A stretch of DNA of 6,455 bases from JBOGED01 sp050743625 (GCA_050743625.1 JBOGED010000621.1:1-6455); one strand, 5' to 3'. Positions 1 to 5,934 are shown, counted from the first letter of the stretch. Made by a program: numbers and translations. Notes: generated from the sequence alone by a model not told the origin.

Positions 1-1
1 G

Positions 2-694
2 TGCGAGGCCCATGGGATCGGCTACGACAAGGCGGTGGCGCGCATCCCGATCGTGGGCGCGGCGATCCTCTTCGATCTTCGTGCTCCGGGCGCGTCCCGA
101 CCGGACCGCGACGCGGGGTGGGAGGCCTGCGAGGTGGCCTCACCCGACGACCCACCGATGGGTAAGGTCGGCGCTGGCGCCGGCTGCACCGTCGGCAAGA
201 CCGCCGGTCTCCCGTGGGCCGCGCCAGGCGGCCAGGGATGGGCCGTCGTGCGTGGAGGGGGAGTGACGGTTGGCGCGCTCATGGCGGTGAACGCGCTCGG
301 CGACATCCTCGACGAGCGGGGTGGCGTGCTGGCCGGCAGCAGCGCTCCGGCGGGCACTCCCCGGTTCCCCTATGTGCCCTTCCCCGAGAACGGCCCTGGA
401 GAGATCGAGAACACGGTGATCGGCTGCATCGTGACCGACGGGCGGTTGCCCAAGTCCGAAGCCTGCCGCGCCGCCGACCTGGCGCATACCGGCATCGCCC
501 GCAGCGTCGAGCCCGCCCATACCACTCACGACGGCGACGCGCTCTTCATGCTCTGCGCGCAACGGGTAGAGACCACCCCCGACCTCGTCGCCCACCTCGC
601 CGCCCGCGCCGTCGCCGCAGCCATCCGCGCCGCGGTCCGCGCGAGCGCTGGAAGGACTGCAAGCGAAGATTGCAAAAAGCCTCTGGGAGTGTGA
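2..694 (+). CDS. P1 family peptidase (DmpA/aminopeptidase fold), C-terminal part, 5' end outside window
   Basis: The open frame enters from the left edge, with its first full codon at 2, and gives about 230 residues ending at a TGA; family members are usually 330-370 residues, so roughly the first third is missing. The early stretch ARIPIVGAAILFDL matches the conserved P1 segment before the glycine-rich region. Next come GKTAGLPWAAPGGQGWA and VTVGALMAVNALGDI, also typical. The motif ENTVIGCIVTDG marks the expected self-cleavage and nucleophile site. In DmpA the chain is cut before a serine that becomes the N-terminal nucleophile; here the matching residue appears to be the Thr coded at 413-415, after Asn. 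The end, with AHTGIARSVEPAHTTHDGDALF, also fits the family. Known members cleave N-terminal residues from peptides, amides or beta-peptides; the substrate here cannot be told. The antitoxin gene follows after 55 bases on the same strand. Confidence 0.85.
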   Translation, partial: CEAHGIGYDKAVARIPIVGAAILFDLRAPGASRPDRDAGWEACEVASPDDPPMGKVGAGAGCTVGKTAGLPWAAPGGQGWAVVRGGGVTVGALMAVNALGDILDERGGVLAGSSAPAGTPRFPYVPFPENGPGEIENTVIGCIVTDGRLPKSEACRAADLAHTGIARSVEPAHTTHDGDALFMLCAQRVETTPDLVAHLAARAVAAAIRAAVRASAGRTASEDCKKPLGV

Positions 695-713
695 CCGTGC
701 ATGGCTGGCGACC

Positions 714-733
714 TGTCAACGATCAGTTGTCAA
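714..733. promoter_or_regulatory. Possible operator: TGTCAA direct repeat with small dyad before the antitoxin
   Basis: TGTCAA occurs at 714-719 and again at 728-733. Between them CAAC (717-720) and GTTG (726-729) form a small dyad around a 5-base centre. The element ends just before the ribosome binding site of the antitoxin gene. Phd/YefM antitoxins repress their own promoters through short palindromes, so an operator here is plausible, but the motif is short, unlike the published TGTACA cores, and may be chance. Confidence 0.22.
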
Positions 734-741
734 GAGGAAGG
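734..741 (+). promoter_or_regulatory. Ribosome binding site that decides the antitoxin start
   Basis: The purine run AGAGGAAGG (734-742) lies directly against the GTG at 744 but gives 8 bases of spacing to the GTG at 750. The second GTG is therefore the better start. Confidence 0.5.
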
Positions 742-749
742 GTGTGAGC

Positions 750-1091
750 GTGCCGACGATCGGTATTCATGAGCTTTCGCGCGACACTAGCCGGGTGATC
801 GCCGAGGTCGAGCGTACCGGCCGCCCGCTCATCGTGACCAGGGACGGCGAACCAATTGTGGCGCTGTGTGCCATCGGCGTGGACGACCTCGAAGATCTCG
901 CCCTCGCCTACGCCCCTGAGTTCGTCCGTGACCGAGCGGAGGTGGACGCGTACCGATGCGCGTGCCCCCGAACTCCGACTTTGGGGAATATACGCCCCAA
1001 AGTCGGAGTTGGGGGAGGCCCTGCAGGATCTCGGCGGGAACCAGCAACGTCATTTGCGGAAGCGGTTCACCCACGCCTGCAGCACCGGTGA
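750..1091 (+). CDS. Orphan Phd/YefM-type antitoxin with a replaced C-terminus
   Basis: Residues 1-41 (from GTG 750) have the Phd/YefM DNA-binding fold signature: PTIGIHELSRDTSRVIAEVE, then RPLIVTRDGEPIVAL, the beta-hairpin typical of these prevent-host-death proteins. Residues 44-69 (VDDLEDLALAYAPEFVRDRA and after) look like the linker to the toxin-binding tail in antitoxins of about 80-90 residues. From about residue 72 the frame reads through the 965-1015 palindrome, and from residue 101 it runs antisense to the crotonase gene, ending at TGA 1089-1091. The 113-residue product thus has about 40 residues that look non-native. No PIN, RelE or Doc toxin follows, since the next gene is convergent. 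I infer a relic that may still bind DNA but probably lost its partner. GTG 744 is an alternative start, two residues longer, but sits too close to the ribosome binding site. Confidence 0.7.
   Translation: MPTIGIHELSRDTSRVIAEVERTGRPLIVTRDGEPIVALCAIGVDDLEDLALAYAPEFVRDRAEVDAYRCACPRTPTLGNIRPKVGVGGGPAGSRREPATSFAEAVHPRLQHR
965..1015. repeat. Long perfect palindrome, possible dispersed repeat or bidirectional terminator
   Basis: AACTCCGACTTTGGGG (971-986) and its exact reverse complement (995-1010) form a 16-bp perfect stem around the 8-base loop AATATACG. The stem extends by five C:G pairs (965-969 with 1011-1015) if G970 is bulged. It lies between the convergent antitoxin and crotonase genes, inside the open frame of the former. 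No T-tract follows on either strand, so a classic intrinsic terminator is not clear, though such a stem could still stop or stabilise transcripts from both sides. The precise symmetry and AT-rich loop also suit a dispersed palindromic repeat. Only one copy is in the window. Confidence 0.75.
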
Positions 1092-1805
1092 GGAGGCGGA
1101 GGCGGCCTGGGCCCAGGCTTCGTACTCGGTCACCGCGCCGAGGTCGCCGGTCTCGACGGCGAGTCTGACCGAGCGCTTGATGCTGCGGGCCAGCCCAGGG
1201 TCGAGGGCGGCGAACCGGGAGGCGAGATCGGTGGCGACGCGGACGCAGTCGTCTTCGGGCCCATCGGCGAGGCCCCATGCGACGGCACGTCCGGCATCGA
1301 GCGTGTCGCCGAGCAACAAGGTGCGCAGGGCGCGACTAGCGCCGAGTGCCCGGACGAGAAACCACGTGCAGCCGCCGCCAGGATGCATGCCGATGCGGGC
1401 GAAGGTCGCTCCGAACGAGGCGACCGGCGAGGCGATGCGCACGTCACAGGCCAGGGCGAGGTTCAGCCCGGCGCCGACCGCTGGGCCGTTGACCGCGGCG
1501 ACGGTAGGGAACGGCAGCTCGAAGATCTTGAGAAACACCTGGTAGTACGCCTGCATGGTCGCATGGGTGTCGACCACGGACCGGTCGGTGTCGCCGAACA
1601 GGTCAGGAAGGTCCCCGCCGGCACAGAACGCGTTTCCCTCGCCGGTCACGACCAGCGCTCGTGTCTGGCCGTCGTCGCGAAGCGCCTCACACACAGCGAT
1701 GATTTCGCGGCTCATCTGGTGGCCCATGGCGTTACGCTTCGCCGGGTCGCTGAGGGTGAGTACCCGTACGCCCGCTTCGAGCGTGTCTATCCGAACCTTG
1801 GTCAT
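1050..1805 (-). CDS. Enoyl-CoA hydratase/isomerase (crotonase) family protein lacking both hydratase glutamates
   Basis: This 251-residue protein has the usual length and fold of a soluble crotonase, a family acting on acyl-CoA thioesters. The N-terminal beta segment ends in DPAKRNAM (20-27). FCAGGD (60-65) is the first oxyanion-hole motif, and NGPAVGAGLNLALACD (106-121) the second. FARIGMHPGGG (135-145) follows, and the C-terminus is the helical trimerisation region. Aligned by eye to rat mitochondrial hydratase, the position of Glu144 is Asn115 and that of Glu164 is Phe135, so water addition by the standard mechanism is unlikely. It could be an isomerase, another crotonase-type enzyme, or one with unknown chemistry. 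The ATG at 1803-1805 has no strong ribosome binding site, and the leader may be very short. It is divergent from tsaE and its 3' end overlaps the antitoxin frame by 42 bases. Confidence 0.88.
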   Translation of the reverse strand: MTKVRIDTLEAGVRVLTLSDPAKRNAMGHQMSREIIAVCEALRDDGQTRALVVTGEGNAFCAGGDLPDLFGDTDRSVVDTHATMQAYYQVFLKIFELPFPTVAAVNGPAVGAGLNLALACDVRIASPVASFGATFARIGMHPGGGCTWFLVRALGASRALRTLLLGDTLDAGRAVAWGLADGPEDDCVRVATDLASRFAALDPGLARSIKRSVRLAVETGDLGAVTEYEAWAQAASASSPVLQAWVNRFRK

Positions 1806-1905
1806 GCGCCCGAGGGTAGGCCCACGGGTCTAGACTCGCTTGGCCCAAAGAAGCCACCGGGGTGACAGGTCGATGTGTGACGCTTCTCACGCGAGGAGTA
1901 GGGAG
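1806..1905. promoter_or_regulatory. Divergent intergenic region between crotonase gene and tsaE operon
   Basis: These 100 bases must hold the promoters for both directions unless transcription comes from further away. The only -10-like words I see sit around TCTAGA (1829-1834): TAGACT at 1831-1836 on the plus strand and TAGACC (complement of 1827-1832) on the minus strand. Neither has a convincing -35 at the usual distance, so the promoter assignment is weak. Confidence 0.3.
1893..1898 (+). promoter_or_regulatory. Ribosome binding site that decides the tsaE start
   Basis: GAGGAG at 1893-1898 lies 7 bases before ATG 1906. The earlier in-frame starts, TTG 1840 and ATG 1873, lack such a site and would add residues unlike the TsaE N-terminus. 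Confidence 0.7.
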
Positions 1906-2439
1906 ATGACGCGGGAGTTGCAGCTAGTTAGCCTGTCACCGGCCGAGACCCGCAAGATCGCCGCTACCGTGGCGGGGGCTCTACGCCTTGGAGATGTGGT
2001 GGCGCTGACGGGTGAGCTGGGGGCCGGAAAGACCTGCTTCGTGCAGGGGGCGGCCCAAGCGCTTGGGGTGCAGGGTCGGGTGACCAGCCCGTCGTTCATC
2101 CTTCGACGGGAGTATCACGGGCACGTCTGTGTCCTGCACCTCGACGTGTACCGGTTGTCGACCCTGCAGGAGGTACTCGACGTCGGGTACGAAGACGCGC
2201 TCGACCGCACCCGGGTGACGTTCATCGAGTGGGGCGACGCGATGAGCCCGCTTCTTCCCGTGGATCATCTCGAGGTCGAGTTCCGGTTGCCCGAGCCAGC
2301 CTGGCCCGAGCCTGACCCCAGCCTCGATGAGGCCGAGGCAGAGCCGCGGGTCTTGCTTATCCGTGCGCACGGGCATGACTGGGCCCGGCGCATCACAGGG
2401 CTCTCGGTAGATCTCCAACGCTGGCGCAAGGATGCGTAG
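1906..2439 (+). CDS. tsaE: TsaE, ATPase of tRNA t6A biosynthesis
   Basis: TsaE is the P-loop ATPase that binds the TsaB-TsaD complex and supports repeated rounds of threonylcarbamoyl transfer to A37 of ANN-reading tRNAs in the cytoplasm. From ATG 1906 the protein has 177 residues. Walker A is GELGAGKT (36-43). TSPSF (60-64) is the conserved switch-like segment, HLDVYRL (78-84) carries the conserved Asp, and FIEWGDA (106-112, Phe at about 106) corresponds to the family's IEW segment. After residue 128 there is a Pro- and Glu-rich stretch (PEPAWPEPDPSLDEAEAEP) before a final beta strand and basic tail, making it somewhat longer than typical TsaE of about 150 residues. It is the first gene of a five-gene run; its TAG stop directly abuts the tsaB ATG. 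Confidence 0.95.
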   Translation: MTRELQLVSLSPAETRKIAATVAGALRLGDVVALTGELGAGKTCFVQGAAQALGVQGRVTSPSFILRREYHGHVCVLHLDVYRLSTLQEVLDVGYEDALDRTRVTFIEWGDAMSPLLPVDHLEVEFRLPEPAWPEPDPSLDEAEAEPRVLLIRAHGHDWARRITGLSVDLQRWRKDA

Positions 2440-3165
2440 ATGATGGTGCTCGGGATAGAGACCGCGACCTCTCAGTCCAGCGTGTGCATCGGGAGTGAGC
2501 AGGGCCTAGTAGCGAGCGCCACGCTGGCGCGTGGGCGCGCCCATGCGCGGTTCTTGACGCCAGCGATCGCGTTCTGCCTGGACCATGCGGAGCTCGACCT
2601 CGAAGCCGTGAACGGGGTTGCCGTAAGCCTCGGTCCCGGGCTGTTCACAGGCCTGCGAGTGGGCATCGCCACCGCGCAGACGATCGCCCATGCTCGGCGG
2701 CTCCCGGTGGTTGGCTTCGCGTCCCTCGACCTGCTGGCGTATAGGGTTCGGCATGTTCGGCGACTCATCTGCAGCGTGCTCGACGCGCGGCGCGGTGAGC
2801 TGTTCTGGGCGTTCTACCGCCCCGTTCCAGGCGGTGTGCAACGGATGACGGAGTATCGAGTTGGGCCGGGAGGCAAGATTGCCGGGGAGATCGAAGCGGT
2901 CGTGGACGACGTGCTCTGCGTCGGTGACGGCGCGATCGCCAACCGGCCGTTGCTTGAGTCGACCGGCGCCGAGGTCGGATCCTTTTCGAGCGCCTATCCG
3001 ACCGCGCACGCCTTGGTCGAGCTCGCGCTCCCGCGGTTCATTCGTGAGGAGACTCAGCGACCGGAGGACCTCCTGCCGATCTATGTGCGCAACGCGGATG
3101 CGCGGATCAACTGGCGCAATCGAGGTGCGCTCTTCGGTGGCGATTCGAAAGGAGTAGCGAGCTGA
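2440..3165 (+). CDS. tsaB: TsaB, tRNA threonylcarbamoyladenosine biosynthesis dimerisation partner
   Basis: TsaB (YeaZ) is an inactive ASKHA-fold paralogue of TsaD that pairs with TsaD to form the core of the t6A-making complex. The 241-residue product opens with MVLGIETATSQSSVCIG, the first ASKHA strand and loop. It has the hallmark SLGPGLFTGLRVGIATAQ (63-80) and DARRGELFWAFY (115-126), and ends with LLPIYVRNADA (211-221), the usual TsaB end motif. Length is normal. AAGGA at 2428-2432, inside the end of tsaE, gives 7 bases of spacing to ATG 2440; ATG 2443 is a possible alternative. Its stop TGA (3163-3165) shares one base with the rimI ATG. Confidence 0.95.
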   Translation: MMVLGIETATSQSSVCIGSEQGLVASATLARGRAHARFLTPAIAFCLDHAELDLEAVNGVAVSLGPGLFTGLRVGIATAQTIAHARRLPVVGFASLDLLAYRVRHVRRLICSVLDARRGELFWAFYRPVPGGVQRMTEYRVGPGGKIAGEIEAVVDDVLCVGDGAIANRPLLESTGAEVGSFSSAYPTAHALVELALPRFIREETQRPEDLLPIYVRNADARINWRNRGALFGGDSKGVAS

Positions 3166-3794
3166 TGGTGGCCGAGCTGACGCGCCCCGTGATGGCGGGC
3201 GTCCAGACCGCTCCGATGCGCCCGCGCCACCTTGGCCAGGTATTGGCGATCGAGCGCTCGGTCTACCCGAAGCCCTGGTCCAGATCCGTGTTCCTCTCTG
3301 AGCTCGCGCAAGGTGACTTCCGCCGTTACGTCGTTGCGCTCGGTCAGGCGACGGGTTGGTGGCGGCACCGACCCGTCGTGGGGTACGCCGGACTGATGCT
3401 CGCGGTGGACGAGGCGCATATCACGACAGTAGCGGTGCACCCCGCGCATCATCGGAGGAAGATCGCGAGCCGCCTCCTCTGCGCGCTGCTCAGGGAGGCG
3501 CGCGCGCTTGGGGCCGCTTCCGCTACCCTCGAGGTTCGCGTGGCGAACCGAGGCGCACAGCGCCTGTACGGCGGCTTCGGGTTCGCGCCGGTCGGGACAC
3601 GACCTGGCTACTATGCGGAGACCGGAGAAGACGCGCTCATCATGTGGGCGTATCAGCTTCAGTCGCAAGAGTTCGCCGATCGGCTTGCCGGCCAGGAATC
3701 TCGCCTGAAAGCTCCCGGCGGGTCCAGTGGCGCGCCCGATTTGGAGGTGCCGTGGGTGAAAGGGCGTGTCGGCTTGGGTGAGGGGTCCACCTAA
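3165..3794 (+). CDS. rimI: RimI-like ribosomal protein S18 alanine N-acetyltransferase, variant acetyl-CoA motif
   Basis: RimI is a GNAT enzyme that acetylates protein N-termini, classically ribosomal protein S18, using acetyl-CoA. The GNAT core covers about residues 15-163: MRPRHLGQVLAIERSVYPKPWS, GYAGLMLAVDEAHITTVAVHP, LEVRVANRGAQRLYGGFGF (122-140) and RPGYYAETGEDALIMW. The acetyl-CoA loop normally reads Q/R-x-x-G-x-G/A; here it is HRRKIA (96-101), with His for the first residue and Lys for the first Gly. About 45 residues after the core are low-complexity and unfamiliar. A strong AAAGGAG (3148-3154) precedes ATG 3165. Its place between tsaB and tsaD is the standard actinobacterial arrangement and supports the name more than the sequence alone. 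The stop TAA directly abuts the tsaD GTG. Confidence 0.88.
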   Translation: MVAELTRPVMAGVQTAPMRPRHLGQVLAIERSVYPKPWSRSVFLSELAQGDFRRYVVALGQATGWWRHRPVVGYAGLMLAVDEAHITTVAVHPAHHRRKIASRLLCALLREARALGAASATLEVRVANRGAQRLYGGFGFAPVGTRPGYYAETGEDALIMWAYQLQSQEFADRLAGQESRLKAPGGSSGAPDLEVPWVKGRVGLGEGST

Positions 3795-4835
3795 GTGCTA
3801 GTACTTGGCATTGAGACGTCGTGCGACGAGACGGCGATCGCGCTGGTCGAGAACGGGACCCGGGTGCGATCGAACGTGATCGGCTCGCAGGTGGATCGCC
3901 ACCGGCCGTACGGGGGCGTGGTTCCGGAGATCGCCGCGAGGGCGCATCTCGAGTTGCTGCTCCCGACTATCGATCGGGCACTGGTAGAGGCGGGATGCAC
4001 CTACGCAGATGTCGAGGGTGTCGCGGTCACTCGCGGGCCGGGGCTGGTGGGGGCGTTACTGGTCGGCGTGGCGGCGGCGAAGGGTCTGGCGCTCGCCCAT
4101 GGGCTCCCCTTGATCGGGGTCAATCACCTGGAGGGACACGTCTGCGCGGTGCAACTGGAGTTCGGTGCCCTCCCGACGCCGCTGATCGCGCTCATTGTCA
4201 GCGGCGGCCATACCAGCCTGGTGCTCCTCGACGAGGGCGGGCGCTTCGCGACCGTGGGAGCGACGATCGACGACGCGGCCGGCGAGGCGTTCGACAAGGT
4301 GGCGCGGTTCTTGGGGTTGCCCTATCCGGGCGGCCCGGAGATCGACCGGCTCGCGAAGGAAGGCAACGGCTCCGCGATCGCCTTCCCACGGCCGATGCCG
4401 GGATCGACGCTGGACTTCTCACTCTCAGGGCTGAAGACCGCGGTGATCCGCGAGATGCGCAGGCGCGAAGCGGCCGGCGAGGAGATCTTCATCCCCGACG
4501 TGGCCGCATCGTTTCAAGAGGCGGTGGTCGACGTCGCGGTCCGCAAGACCGTCGCCGCGGCCGCGCGGCACGATGTTGGGAATGTCACGCTTGTCGGCGG
4601 TGTCGCCGCCAATTCGCGGCTGCGGGAGCGGATGTCGGGCGCATGTGACCAAGCCGGGCTGCGGCTGATGGTTCCCTCACCCGGCCTTTGCACGGACAAC
4701 GGGGCGATGATCGCCGCGGCGGGCTTCAATCGTTTGATCGCCGGCCAGCGCATGAGCCTGGAGGTCGACGCTGATCCCAACCTTTCGCTCGACGCATCGG
4801 TGATTCCACCGGCTCCGACGGGGTCTCTGCCATGA
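3795..4835 (+). CDS. tsaD: TsaD, tRNA N6-adenosine threonylcarbamoyltransferase
   Basis: TsaD (Gcp/YgjD/Kae1 family) transfers the threonylcarbamoyl group from TC-AMP to A37 of tRNA, working with TsaB and TsaE. The 346-residue length is normal. The N-terminus LVLGIETSCDETAIALVE matches the family exactly, fixing the GTG start at 3795, with GAGGGG (3780-3785) 9 bases upstream. The metal-binding HLEGH has His111 and His115, and Asp301 lies in LCTDNGAMIAAAG. SGGHTSLV (136-143), DDAAGEAFDKVARFLGLPYP (159-178), FSLSGLKTAV (208-217) and LVGGVAANSRLRE (266-278) are all intact, so the enzyme should be active. The gene overlaps the next by four bases (ATGA), indicating coupled translation. Confidence 0.97.
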   Translation: MLVLGIETSCDETAIALVENGTRVRSNVIGSQVDRHRPYGGVVPEIAARAHLELLLPTIDRALVEAGCTYADVEGVAVTRGPGLVGALLVGVAAAKGLALAHGLPLIGVNHLEGHVCAVQLEFGALPTPLIALIVSGGHTSLVLLDEGGRFATVGATIDDAAGEAFDKVARFLGLPYPGGPEIDRLAKEGNGSAIAFPRPMPGSTLDFSLSGLKTAVIREMRRREAAGEEIFIPDVAASFQEAVVDVAVRKTVAAAARHDVGNVTLVGGVAANSRLRERMSGACDQAGLRLMVPSPGLCTDNGAMIAAAGFNRLIAGQRMSLEVDADPNLSLDASVIPPAPTGSLP

Positions 4836-5689
4836 CGTCGGTTCCCGCTCCCGCGAAGGCGACCCGGTTGGCCCGGGTCGACGTCGCTCGAGTGTCCACG
4901 CTGCTCGAGCAGGACTTCGGCCGCCTGCGGGATGGGCAGTGGGCCTATGCCAACCACTATCTGTTAGACGCGCTTGACCGGGGAGAACACAACCGGTTCG
5001 TCGTCTGGCCCAGCGACGATCCCCTCGCGGTGTTGTATGTCGGGACGACCGGCACGTTGGTACCGGCTGGCGACGCATCAGCCGCACAGGCATTCGTGGA
5101 GACCTCGGAGCAGACCGGATGGCGGATCCTTATTGGTGACCTGCCTATCGCGCAAGCGATCCTCGAACAGTCCGCCAAGGCCGTGTTCCGTAGGCGAGTG
5201 TCGGCCAGGCAGCAGCGGTTCATGATCGCCACGGGCTCGCCCTCGGACGGTAATCCTCCGGGTTTCCGGATCGCGGTTGGATCGGACTTGGACCGCCTGA
5301 CCGAGTTCGCATGCCAGTTGCACGTCGAGGATCGGATGGGGCCACCGATCTCCCGCGCGGGACGGGTGGCAGTCCGTTCTCGGATGGCGGAGAGCATCGC
5401 CTCGAAGGCCACGTGGGTCGTCGATCGCGGAGGTTTCGCGGTCGCAAAGATCGACGTGTCGTTGCATAGCCGCAGGCGTGGCGCGCAGCTCGCCGGCGTT
5501 TTCGTTCAACCCGAGTGGCGCAATAAGGGTATCGCCACAACGGCGGTGAGCGCCTTGACTCGTGAGCTGTTCGACCAGGGCCTCCCGGTGGTGTCGCTGC
5601 ACGTCCGCGCGGACAACATTTCCGCCCTCGCCGCCTATGGGCGAGCCGGCTTCCGCGACGAGCGCCCCTGGTTGCTCGCCTTGCGTTAG
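4832..5689 (+). CDS. Two-domain GNAT family N-acetyltransferase (DUF4081-like N-terminus)
   Basis: This 285-residue protein has a poorly conserved N-terminal half (about 1-140) and a C-terminal GNAT domain (about 145-285). The GNAT core includes LAGVFVQPEWRNKGIATTAV, with an intact R-x-x-G-x-A acetyl-CoA loop at Arg230, Gly233 and Ala235, then VVSLHVRADNISALAAYGRAGF (253-274), where Asn262 and Tyr269 are in the usual places. Overall size, the HVEDRMG segment (164-170) and the domain order resemble actinobacterial GNAT proteins with a DUF4081 N-terminal domain, which are uncharacterised; mycothiol synthase is a less likely alternative because the N-terminal half lacks clear GNAT motifs. Start ATG 4832 overlaps the tsaD stop, so it is the last gene of the t6A operon. 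Its TAG stop (5687-5689) lies on the edge of the palindromic element. The substrate is unknown. Confidence 0.85.
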   Translation: MTSVPAPAKATRLARVDVARVSTLLEQDFGRLRDGQWAYANHYLLDALDRGEHNRFVVWPSDDPLAVLYVGTTGTLVPAGDASAAQAFVETSEQTGWRILIGDLPIAQAILEQSAKAVFRRRVSARQQRFMIATGSPSDGNPPGFRIAVGSDLDRLTEFACQLHVEDRMGPPISRAGRVAVRSRMAESIASKATWVVDRGGFAVAKIDVSLHSRRRGAQLAGVFVQPEWRNKGIATTAVSALTRELFDQGLPVVSLHVRADNISALAAYGRAGFRDERPWLLALR

Positions 5690-5853
5690 TGGCCCGTCGC
5701 CGAAATTCCTTTAACGCCGGACCGCACCTGCATCTCGCCTCGCTGCGTTGCTCGTCGGTTACATATGCAGCGGATATGCGCCCTCCTCGCGCCTTGCGAG
5801 GCGAGCGCAGATCACACTCCGGACATTCAAAGGACTTCGCCGACGGACCACTA
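5687..5853. mobile_element. MITE-like palindromic element, 167 bp, flanked by TA
   Basis: The two halves are imperfect inverted repeats of 57 bases (5687-5743) and 58 bases (5796-5853). The outer 18 bases match at 16 positions (TAGTGGCCCGTCGCCGAA against the complement of 5836-5853). TCCTTT, CCGG and CTGC blocks then recur in the same order, and the inner CTCGCCTCGC (5734-5743) is perfectly complementary to 5796-5805. The 52-base centre has CATAT and ATATG around a 7-base loop (5762-5778). Both ends carry TA, fitting the TA duplication of IS630/Tc1-mariner-type insertions, though TA could also be part of the repeats. No protein is encoded. It fills the first half of the 308-base gap after the GNAT gene; 5854-5906 shows nothing further. 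The folded transcript could also stabilise or end the operon mRNA. Confidence 0.6.
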
Positions 5854-5906
5854 GGCCACTTCGCCAGCAATTCGCTTGGCATTCACTCGTCATACACGCG
5901 CCAGTG

Positions 5907-5934
5907 TTGACGAATTGTCTAGTTATATTAGGAT
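5907..5934 (+). promoter_or_regulatory. Candidate promoter of the RTX-like gene (TTGACG, 16 bases, TAGGAT)
   Basis: TTGACG at 5907-5912 and TAGGAT at 5929-5934, separated by 16 bases, fit the housekeeping sigma pattern of actinobacteria. The surrounding 5905-5970 is the most AT-rich stretch of the window. Transcription would start near 5941, leaving a leader of roughly 57 bases. Confidence 0.5.

Noticed and set aside
829..1278. 149-residue minus-strand open frame
   Set aside because: It is low-complexity Arg/Pro-rich sequence overlapping the crotonase in another frame. Its apparently ordered peptide LRLWGVYSPKSEFG is simply the translated palindrome.
1383..1865. 160-residue plus-strand open frame opposite the crotonase
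   Set aside because: Antisense shadow of a well-supported crotonase gene, with no recognisable domain.
1840..1905. Upstream extension of TsaE to TTG 1840 or ATG 1873
   Set aside because: No ribosome binding site precedes these starts and the added residues are unlike the family; ATG 1906 has GAGGAG at good spacing.
3821..4648. 275-residue plus-strand open frame inside tsaD
   Set aside because: Arg/Gly-rich +1-type shadow of tsaD, typical of high-GC coding DNA.
5220..5882. 220-residue minus-strand open frame across the GNAT gene and palindromic element
   Set aside because: Arg-rich shadow with no domain; it covers two unrelated elements.
5689..5910. 73-residue plus-strand open frame after the GNAT gene
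   Set aside because: It lies mostly in the palindromic element, has no clear ribosome binding site and its composition looks non-coding.
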